Below, one piece after another: positions 56,498 to 64,000 of a stretch of 64,000 nt of DNA. Positions within the stretch are counted from its first letter, which is position 1. The number at the start of each line of letters is the position of its first letter. The translations under genes were made by a program, and so were the position numbers. The notes beneath the pieces were generated by a model that was not told the origin of the DNA, did not search any database, and worked only from the letters and a program-made list of their open reading frames with translations. Source of the stretch: Thalassia testudinum (lineage: Eukaryota; Streptophyta; Magnoliopsida; Alismatales; Hydrocharitaceae); contig JAZHRO010000036.1 of assembly GCA_037157565.1 (NCBI GenBank), forward strand, positions 17,782,501 to 17,846,500. Reading direction: 5' to 3'.

Positions 56498-58081
56498 CTA
56501 TACAAGAGGTCCACAGATGTGGACCAGATTGTGGTGCAGACCCATACCCCATAATCGAGAATATCTTAGGTTCTGGATAAAAATTACCCAAAACCTAAAA
56601 TCAGAATGTAAGCGGGATCGGGCCTGCGATTTCTGAGGATGCAACCCAAGACCAAAAAGTCGGGTTACAGAAAATTGAAGCTCAAAAGGATAATCGTTGA
56701 ATGTGTGCTTGGGTTGAACATCCTCGAAACAAATGTCGTAAAGGTTCTGATTTGATGGTTTCAACTTAAAAGGAACCCTTCGACTCAATCTTCCATTTCC
56801 TCCTGAATTAACTTCCCAAATCAAAGCTTCCCAGCTCCTATCCTCCTCATTTAGCATATCAAATTCCAGGACCTCTTGTATATTCATCACCCCGTCTGAA
56901 ATCTCCAAGTCTAAATGATGTGGCAGAATCAAAATTGACTCGGGTCTAATTATCTCAGAATTAGAATCATCAATAAGCTCAACAGGGTGTAACTGATAAT
57001 CAGGGCATTGAATTGATTCCTCCAGAAAATGTGATTCTGGATCCGTAATGTGTGCCCTAATAAGATCAGTTTCCTCAGTTATTGGGCTATTAAATGATCT
57101 ATCAGATTCCTCAGGCTCAATTGTCTCACAGAAATCGTGTTCAGAAAACTCGCGTGAGACTTCGCAACTTGAATCTTCACCATCAGGATCCGTATCAATG
57201 TATGTCGCAAAATCAGTTGTCACCTTCTGTTCCAAGGAGACATACGTTTCCTTGTAACTCGGCTCAGGGATCTCAGGTGAAGAAATCAAATCATCCTTAA
57301 TTGGTTGCTTTAATTCAATCTGGTCAGCCTCATAACACTTGTCCCCCCCAACAGGTGCCTGAGCGGGTTTTATCATTAGCTTTCCTGAAGAGGGTTCATC
57401 CTGGGAATTATTCCAAGATTGAATCAAAGCAACCACGAATCTCATCCTCAATTTTGCTAATTTCCCAAGTAGAAACTCGCCCGGATTCTTATCCTTAGCA
57501 TCCTGGAGCCAATCCAACAAAGACTTATTTAAATCATCAATCATTTCAATCAGGGACTCCAATCTCTCAATGCAAGGTATTGGCTGAACTTCTAAAGATT
57601 GAATGATATTCCTCAAGTTAGCCAGAACCTTATCTTGAACCTGGTTAACCTGAACCAAATGAGTTGGTTCAGGGTTGGGCGAGTTTGGGCTCAATGCAAG
57701 GGAATTAACGAATTGAGATTCGTTATACCCTTCCTGATAATAGGTCATTTCAGACTGTTGAAAAGATGGTGATGACCTAAAGGCAGTGAAATCAGAGGAT
57801 GAGTAAGGATCGGTGTATCCTTCTTGATTGTAGATCGTATTATGCTGTTCATGAAAGGAAGACGATCTATAATCGATGTAGCTCTGAGAAGGATAAAAAT
57901 CAGAATCAAAGTGTTCAGAGTTAGACCCTAAACACGGGGGTCCGAAATTGTATCCCCAATCCGAATTATCCCAACTAACTGATGGTCGATTACAATACGA
58001 GTTGGGATAATCGTCATGTTGAGGATAATTTACAACAGGAGGGAAAGAGCGGGAATGCGTGAAATATGTGGAAGGATTCAT
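56498..58081 (-). CDS. Element B orphan acidic protein, 527 aa, unknown function
   Basis: One uninterrupted frame from the ATG at 58081 (MNPSTYFTHS), chosen because A and D align there; upstream codons follow a splice-acceptor-like stretch and lack another ATG. Residues 1-130 are Tyr/Ser/Pro/Asn-rich with RPSVSWDNSDWGYNFGPP and repeated YNQEGY/YYQEGY. Residues about 140-225 look helical (QVQDKVLANLRNIIQSLEVQ, MIDDLNKSLLDWLQDAKD, KLAKLRMRFVVALIQSW). Residues 230-430 are strongly acidic. RRVPFKLKPSNQ and GMGLHHNLVHICG follow near the C-terminus. No enzyme motif, zinc knuckle or signal peptide. The place after the primer site suggests a Gag-like or Ogre ORF1-like protein; I infer this from position only. 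Confidence 0.75.
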   Translation of the reverse strand: MNPSTYFTHSRSFPPVVNYPQHDDYPNSYCNRPSVSWDNSDWGYNFGPPCLGSNSEHFDSDFYPSQSYIDYRSSSFHEQHNTIYNQEGYTDPYSSSDFTAFRSSPSFQQSEMTYYQEGYNESQFVNSLALSPNSPNPEPTHLVQVNQVQDKVLANLRNIIQSLEVQPIPCIERLESLIEMIDDLNKSLLDWLQDAKDKNPGEFLLGKLAKLRMRFVVALIQSWNNSQDEPSSGKLMIKPAQAPVGGDKCYEADQIELKQPIKDDLISSPEIPEPSYKETYVSLEQKVTTDFATYIDTDPDGEDSSCEVSREFSEHDFCETIEPEESDRSFNSPITEETDLIRAHITDPESHFLEESIQCPDYQLHPVELIDDSNSEIIRPESILILPHHLDLEISDGVMNIQEVLEFDMLNEEDRSWEALIWEVNSGGNGRLSRRVPFKLKPSNQNLYDICFEDVQPKHTFNDYPFELQFSVTRLFGLGLHPQKSQARSRLHSDFRFWVIFIQNLRYSRLWGMGLHHNLVHICGPLV

Positions 58082-59287
58082 GATACACGAGAGGAAGAAA
58101 GGTGCCTTGCAATACAAACAATCAAACCTATCCTTAAATAGGTTAGCCTAAAGACCTACAGACTCTCAAAACCCATCTTGAGATAAAGGAATGATTTGAT
58201 CTACTTCTATCTGTTCAATCCAACCAGTTAGAAGGAGGGACTGGGGAGAAGGTTCTTCCTTCGGCTTGCGCCTCCGGTTCCTAGTGTACCCCCCAGCTGC
58301 GATCGTTTGACTCTACTCCCCTAGCTAGACATCAGATTGAACAGTAGAAATAGACTAATAAAAAATAATCTCGTTCTGGGTTTTGAAGAGCGAGTCCAAC
58401 CTTAAGGCCAACGTCTACTCTGTTTTATTTAGGGCTAGGTTTGAATGTGCTTTGGAATGTGATGGGCCCTTTAAATGGGTTGTGCCCTTAATGATTGATT
58501 GATTCGTGTGTGAGTGCACAACCAGTGGTTTTCAAGTAAGATTGTTTTTGATGTGGTGAATTTTAAGATTCAAATCTTGCTTAGTAGCTTTTAGGATTCA
58601 ACTTTGGGTGTTTTCAATCATGTTTCGCTGGCACACCAAGTTTTACAAGCACAGGTGAAGATGTTTTCCTTTAAAGCTTAAAAAGAATGTGGAGTGCCTA
58701 GTAAATCCCTAAGAGTTGAACCTAATTGGCAGCTACTTGATGAGTTGATTTTATTTGAAGTGGTGTGGCTCAATCAACTCAAACAATTGGCCACAAATGC
58801 ACCACTAAGTTAGGCACACAAAGATGGTTAACCTAGAATGATGTCTACTCTTTTATGTGTTTCTTTATGTGTACCGGTTCCAAAGATCAGAACCCGGTTG
58901 AGTAGAAACAAATCAATTCGGTTAAGTGCCTTTAAATGTGGGTGTACATTGTGTATTTGTTGAAAATTGCCCCACAAAATTATCTTTTTACTTTTTTTTA
59001 TATAAATGAAGGTGGAATGAATGTGAGTGAGAATCCAAACAACCAAACTATTCCTAGGATTTATGCAAACACCTAGGTTAATTGGAATTTGGATTCAATG
59101 TGGCGAATGAAATCTATGGAGGGGGAAAGAATGGGGGATAACTTACAAAACCTTCCACAGCACTTTACTCCAATCTACCGCTTTTGCTTGCCTCAAAAGA
59201 GTACCTGCAATTACAATAAGAAAGGAGAAAAGTGAGGTAAATGATTTGTAAGTTACAAAACGCGAAGAGAAATCAAAGATCGTTGCC
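58082..59287 (-). other. Untranslated leader of element B
   Basis: About 1.2 kb. The conserved block 58221-58310 is shared with A and D. The rest aligns with A at lower identity. No gene. Confidence 0.68.
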
Positions 59288-59305
59288 TCCCCGGCAACGG
59301 CGCCA
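59288..59305 (-). other. tRNA-Asp primer-binding site (B)
   Basis: The minus strand is TGGCGCCGTTGCCGGGGA, an exact 18-base match to the plant tRNA-Asp 3' end complement, three bases from the LTR. Confidence 0.92.
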
Positions 59306-60065
59306 AAATGTTGAACGTGTACGAACCTACGCTAACGTGTTCGATTTTGGAAAACCTGTCGTTGTAGTTCGAAAGCGAAGAATTCGTGTTCAACAAATAA
59401 AATTTATACCGAAATTAAAATTCCGGGTCGAACACAGGGAGGCGGACATTTGATTTAAAAACTACGCATTTCTTTTTATTTGTTACAGAATAATTCAATT
59501 TAGTACTATCTAATTATTTACAATAAATAGAAGAGAGAGAGAGTAAGAGAGAAAGAGAATATTACACAGAGAAATCAAAATGAGATGTAGAATAAACAAG
59601 GAATTTTTGCATTGAAGAGATTGTTCATTACAACTGGAAAGCATAAAATAATTACTCTAGAAAGTGATAAATTTACTCTAGAAAGCATTAAAAGAATGGA
59701 GGGAGAAATGTCCTCCTCGACGGTCGCTTGGAGGACAAGTAGATTAATCTAGAAAGCAGTAAATCTATACTAGAAAGCGGTAAAAAGAATAGGGAGAGAG
59801 AAATCCTCCTCGACGGTTGCTTGGAGGACGAGCCGGACGGGACGACGCTTGGAAGAAGGAGAACGAAGCGGGACGAAGGAGGACGAATCAGAAGAACGGG
59901 AACGAAGCAGCATGCCGTCGTCGTCGCGGGATCCACTTTCGAAGGGGAACGAAAATTGGACTTTATCTCGCGAGAAGCATCCCGGGTGTGGGACAAGCTT
60001 CTCTTGAGCTTTGGAGGGGTAGAGAGGAGAAAGAAGGGATGATAATTTCATATGGAGGGGGTGTC

Positions 60066-60073
60066 CTTTTATA
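60066..60073 (-). promoter_or_regulatory. TATA box, B 5' LTR (likely element promoter)
   Basis: TATAAAAG on the minus strand in the 5' LTR, with the palindrome about 55-95 bp upstream and the tRNA-like segment about 370 bp upstream. Confidence 0.62.
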
Positions 60074-60429
60074 GTTGCAAGGAGTGGGGGAAAAATGGAC
60101 ATTACATCTTCAAAATAATAAATAAGGGGTCTTTAGTGACGGATAAATCCGTCACTAAAGCCCCGACGTGGCCATCGCCGCTGCGCCCACGCGCGCCTCC
60201 TCGGCTGCCTGCTCCTCAATGCTCGCGTAAGTCCAGCGCTTTTCAGCCGTCCGATCGCGAGATCGGACGGCTTAAATCGCGTCCGCGCCCACTGCAACCC
60301 GCCCGCCTGCGCGTGCGATCGCGCGTTACGCGGGGAGTCCAATCACGCGTCGGCGCTATCGGGCGCCCGCGACTGCACGATCTCCATCCGATGCTCCACA
60401 CGCCTCAATTACCTGCGCCTTCAATCCCC

Positions 60430-60490
60430 TCACCGCGGCTCGAACCCGCACCCCGCGCTCGCGTAAGCGCACTCGACCGCTATGCTGCGG
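60430..60490 (-). other. tRNA-like segment (B 5' LTR)
   Basis: Best-preserved copy: box-A-like stretch, a GCGCTTACGCGAGCGC arm, and GCGGGTTCGAGCCGC, in which a GCGG/CCGC T-arm pairs. Missing stems argue against a working tRNA. Confidence 0.52.
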
Positions 60491-61093
60491 GCGCGGATGG
60501 TCGAGCGCACGTTTTAAGCGTCGGGCGGCCACAGCCGTTGGATCTCCATCTGACGGCGGAGAGCGATCGGGCGGGGGCCTTCACAAAATGCCAGTGGTCA
60601 TTTGGGCGGCTGAGATGGCACCATGTGGCGCCATCTTGGCCGTCCATCTTCTAGAAGTTGTAGATGGTGCCACGGATGTCGGATTGACTCGATTTTTGTG
60701 TCGTTGGGCTACGATCGTCGATCCGAATTCATCCGTGCGGTCGGATTTGTCATCTGAAGTGTGGATTTACACCATCCTGGCCCTTGATCTTCTAGGGTTC
60801 CCCGGTCTCTATCTGATGCTACGGATGCCTGATTAAGGCGATCTTGGAGTCGTTGAACTCCAATCGTCGCCCTAATCACATCCATACGGTTGGATATTTG
60901 ATCCGAGGCCCGATAAAATGTTTGCCCTGTCCAAGCACATAAAAGGAGACAATTAACCTCCATTTTATTCAAACTACTCTAAATGCGAGATGATGTATGT
61001 TATGCAATATTTATATCATGAAATGCAATCCTATGCTTAAGAACATGCATAAATAGACATTTTAAGTAGTGTAAATGTGTTTACATCAGCATC

Positions 61094-62613
61094 GGGATCC
61101 ACCGTTCGTGCCCCCATATCTCTCGTACACCTTGGTAGAGTGGTCCTCTCTACTCTTGTGGTTTAAATCATTAAAGTTCATCCTGAATTAGAAATATCTG
61201 CTTGAAACCTAGGACATGAGATGAACCCTAGGACCGAGAATGTAAATGTCTATGTTCAATGCATGAATCTTGCTTGCTATAAATTAAGAATGCATGTTGT
61301 TAAAATTCCTACTGTGAGAAATGAAATATTGGAAAATGATTGTGAAAATTGCTTATCATGTTAAATTTATGAGCTGCCTGTTATGTGATTAAGAAACTAG
61401 AATGTGAGACAGTTACGTAATGAAATGGGACAAGTACTATGCATGAACCGTATGGGGAACTAGGAAAGGAATCAAAGTACAGAAATATGGATGTCTGATG
61501 CATGATGAGATGCGTTGCCTACAGGCATGTTGGTGGACTGTTCGGACTTGGGTATGGAAAGTGAGCTGGCCCTCATGTACATGGTATCGAGGAGAGCTAC
61601 TGTCACTTTCATGTAGGGAGAGAGATGGTCGCCCCTTGGGTTGGGACCCAAGGTTAGGATTGGCCTCCCTACATCGACTCCTGTTAGGCCCACTGGGCAA
61701 ACCGGGATAGTCGGGCGAGGGTACATAGACTTTTGAGCAGTGTGGCCCCTATTTTGTTCTGTGTTGTATGTTGAGCATACCTACTAGCGGAAAGGGCTGA
61801 CCTCATGCCAGTGCAGGGTAGCTACCCGTGCGTTTATCGCAAGTGCCATAGTCACCACTACATTGCAACAATCACCCTCAGTCTATCGCCCTAGGGTGAT
61901 AGACCGAGTGTAGGACTACCGTGGGGTACTCTCCCGGTTAGGAGAGTGCCATGTGTGCATCCTGCATCATAGGAAAACTGCAATCAAGATCGTTCCCTTA
62001 TGGAACATGTGGATTTAGTGATGATGTGGACCTTTACTAGAATACCCGAATAATTAAACACATAACTGAATATGCAGGAAACTAGATGATAATGAGTAAA
62101 TGTAAGATGCATCAATGGTTTATTGCTTTCTTTCTGTTTTAAATTCATTAAATGTCTTGTGTGCCACTCTACTCAGCATTAGCTGACAAAACAATATGTT
62201 TATTTGTTTAGGTTAGGGAATTGAGCAGCCAACATTACCGGCTGCAGAGGGTGTTGGGCCTAACTGAGCCTAGCAGTAGTCCAGTCCTTTTTCAGTTTTT
62301 GTTTTAGAGGCCCTGTTTACTACAGTGAGTACTTTTAGTATGTTGGAACTTATTGATGTTTATGTCCCTTCTACTTTAGTTGTGATAGCTAGCTAAAAAA
62401 CTTTATTTTTCCACCTATAGAGTATGGTTCTTTTGAACTCTGTTCTACTTTATGTTGTTGTCATTTTCTTATTTGCTTAGTTACATTGTATGTGTGGTTG
62501 TGGAAATGTTTATCCTTGCATTTGGTTTGTTTCTCGTTGGATGACTGGGTCTTGGGGTTAGTCAAGGTGAGCCATTCCCAGGTTCCACGAGGGGCCAAGA
62601 TCATATCGTAACA
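61094..62613 (+). repeat. T3 5' LTR, third piece
   Basis: Resumes the T3 LTR after B. It aligns with T1 from about 1290 to the end and T2 from about 43220: a single ~119-bp unit (61568-61686) in place of three or two, the AGCTACCCGTGCGTTTATCGC stretch split around 61815, and the end ATCGTAACA. No gene; the frames at 61437-61726 are shadows. Confidence 0.83.
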
Positions 62614-62616
62614 AGC

Positions 62617-62628
62617 TGGTATCAGAGC
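62617..62628 (+). other. tRNA-Met primer-binding site (T3)
   Basis: TGGTATCAGAGC three bases after the T3 LTR, followed by AAGGTTGTCCCGAGAA as in T2. Confidence 0.93.
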
Positions 62629-62799
62629 AAGGTTGTCCCGAGAAATAAACTAAATGGTATGGAAGTAACCACTCATGTGCACGTAGCTAGAATAGCCATC
62701 ACAACGTCTTATCTTCATCATCTCTTCTGAGTCCTAATTCTTTTGTAGCCTGGTACCATTACTCATCCCTGTTCCTTTTCTTCCATCTCCTTGTAGGAG

Positions 62800-64000
62800 A
62801 TGCCCCGTCGAGGAGCTCATATGGCAGGCTGCGGATGTGGTTGTGGGTGTGGTTGAGGGGGCAGACGTGCTGGACTCAAGGCAGCAGTCGATCCACCTCT
62901 CCTCCCAGGCATCATGAGGAGCATCAGTTGATTCGGAATATAGTGTGGGAGGAGATTCAACAGCCTCCTCATTCACCTCACTCTGAGGATGTGGAGGGGG
63001 AGTCCTCTGTGAGACAGTTGAGCCGCCATAGTACTCGATGAGCTGGAGGGGGGGTGATCCTCCACCACCCTCAGACACTACTGAGCACGAGTCCTTCCTG
63101 CTGGGAGGTGCACCCGTTCCCCTATTGCGGCTCCACCATGAGCTTTCCGCCCAGTTTCGAAAGCTGAAGCCCCCCTCTTTCAAGGGGGAGGAGAGCCCAT
63201 CTAAGGCAGAAGACTGGCTGGAGCAAATGGAGAAGATCTTCGACACTCCACCCTCCTGTAGAGTGTCGTGTGGCCTTCACCACGTACCAGCTAGAGAGTG
63301 TAGCCCACAGGTGGTGGAGGGCAATCAGAGGCCAGGAGGGGGGAGAGCTGACATGGGACCAGTTCATAGCGCTCTTCTATGAGCAGTACTTCCCACAGAC
63401 CTTGAAGACTAGAGGAGGCGAGAGTTCCACCCTCTCCACCAGGGGGTGATGACGGTTAGCATGTTCCATACGCATTTCTTGGAGCTGTCACATTTCGCCC
63501 CGACACACGCGTCTACAGAGGAGTGCCTATGGAGATTCACTAAGGGCCTCCGGCTTGCTATTCGAGGGTATGTGAAGCCCCTGAAGCTACCTACCTTCTC
63601 CCACATGGTCAAGGCGTCCATGACCTATGAGGAGACCAACCCGAACATGTGAGACACTAACAGAGGACGGAAGAGGCCCTACCAGCTGGAGCACTCACAG
63701 GGCTGCCAGGAGAGGAGGCACACGGTGCCCATAGGGGAGTCGTTCCTCTTTGTGAGGCCACCAGTGGCCTTTAGGGGCCCCAGGTAAGGGCCAACTATTG
63801 CACTAGAGCCCCGCACAGTTACCAGCAGGGACAGACGGAGTGAGGAGGTTGTGTCCCTCTCTGCTACCAGTGTGGCCAGTTGGGCCACATGAGGAGGGAC
63901 CACCCATCTAAGGACAGAGCACATCAGATGCTCCCAGCATCGAGTACTGGAAGTCGATTTGGTGGTCACGGTTACTAGGCATGAGGGGGAGGACAGCAGT
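62800..64000 (+). pseudogene. gag: T3 gag, decayed, continues off the window
   Basis: The ATG at 62800 (MPRRG) follows CTCCTTGTAG, as in T2. The N-terminal part has several frameshifts and stops. Capsid-region similarity is clear at 63160-63240 (FRKLKPPSFKG, AEDWLEQMEKIFD) and, in the same frame further on, 63446-63652 (THFLELSHFA, YVKPLKLPTFSH, EETNP). The zinc knuckle near 63862-63903 reads CYQCGQLGHMRRDH, so the last Cys is His. A stop after NPN (63650-63652) sits at the same codon as the TGA in T2. Non-functional. Confidence 0.88.

Larger units (their letters stand above)
53321..61088 (-). mobile_element. Element B: non-autonomous LTR retrotransposon with intact ORF
   Basis: B is 7768 bp with LTRs at 53321-55058 and 59309-61088 and a duplication with one transition, ACATC (53316-53320) and GCATC (61089-61093). 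Transcribed leftward. Same parts and order as A: tRNA-Asp primer site, leader, acidic ORF, mid-element purine motif, spacer with stem-loop, polypurine tract. The two LTRs look about 97% identical and the ORF has no stop, so it is the youngest-looking copy. No retroviral enzyme is present. Confidence 0.94.
59309..61088 (-). repeat. 5' LTR of element B
   Basis: Plus-strand ends are TGTTGAACGTG and GTTTACATCA, 1780 bp. TATA box at 60066-60073. The palindrome at 60126-60164 is nearly perfect here, with 13-bp arms CTTTAGTGACGGA/TCCGTCACTAAAG plus GGGG/CCCC. tRNA-like segment: box B GGGTTCGAGCC at 60437-60447 and box A AGCATAGCGGTCGAGTG at about 60470-60486. A short insertion (about 60581-60615) accounts for much of the length difference from the 3' LTR. 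Confidence 0.9.
42001..64000 (+). mobile_element. Element T3: Tekay-like chromovirus, host of T2 and B, right end outside
   Basis: T3 starts TGAAATGATCATTCC at 42001, like T1 (TGAAATGACCTTTCCC). Its 5' LTR is in three pieces (42001-42165, 52536-53320, 61094-62613, about 2.47 kb), ends TCGTAACA, and is followed by a tRNA-Met primer site and a decayed gag running off the window. Nested inside the LTR are T2 and B. Because its 3' end is missing, its duplication cannot be checked; the five bases upstream are TAAGC. Confidence 0.8.

Noticed and set aside
60052..60654. 200-residue frame in the B 5' LTR
   Set aside because: It crosses the TATA-proximal palindrome and the tRNA-like segment, and the sister LTR copy is interrupted, so it is a composition effect.

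Overview
The window is plant nuclear DNA made almost entirely of retrotransposons inserted into one another. I found no host gene, rRNA, functional tRNA gene, CRISPR array or bacterial feature. Plant origin is indicated by primer-binding sites matching plant initiator-Met and Asp tRNAs, a Tekay/Del-like chromovirus with a chromodomain, and a plant-type L1 LINE with a DUF4283/zinc-knuckle-like ORF1. Long LTRs, solo LTRs and deep nesting suggest a large-genome angiosperm. I cannot name the species.

Layout. A minus-strand LINE runs from about 30,420 leftward past base 1. It is cut by solo LTR T1 (302-2969, target duplication AAGTT) and by element C (6543-27921, duplication TGCCT). C carries solo LTR E (7657-9371, CCCCA) in its 5' LTR and element D (15813-26643, TGCTC) in its 3' LTR. 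D carries solo LTR F (20006-22875, GGGGT) inside its ORF. Next comes solo LTR G (30429-40889, GTTTA), cut by element A (32367-40114). A remnant X (40895-42000) follows, then chromovirus T3 (42001 to beyond 64000). The 5' LTR of T3 is cut by the complete chromovirus T2 (42166-52530, CCATA) and by element B (53321-61088). Excising C or T1 restores LINE frames, and excising F restores the D frame, which independently supports the boundaries.

Elements A, B, C and D are non-autonomous LTR retrotransposons about 7.7-8.8 kb long once nested insertions are removed. They have a tRNA-Asp-type primer site, no visible protease, reverse transcriptase or integrase, and one acidic protein of unknown function. 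That protein is intact over 527 codons in B. Each follows the plan LTR, primer site, leader of 1.1-1.3 kb, ORF, purine motif, spacer of about 1.2 kb, polypurine tract, LTR. They would need enzymes from another element.

The most unusual signals are: (1) arrays of the 8-bp dyad AGACGTCT at exactly 20-bp spacing with unrelated 12-bp spacers, in the T1/T2/T3 LTRs and as single pairs in two other LTR families; (2) the conserved orphan protein of the A/B/C/D/X group; (3) tRNA-like box A/box B segments and a position-conserved palindrome upstream of the TATA box in the A, B and D LTRs; (4) a stem-loop in their 3' spacer with constant arms and a variable loop. All comparisons were made by eye; identities are estimates.
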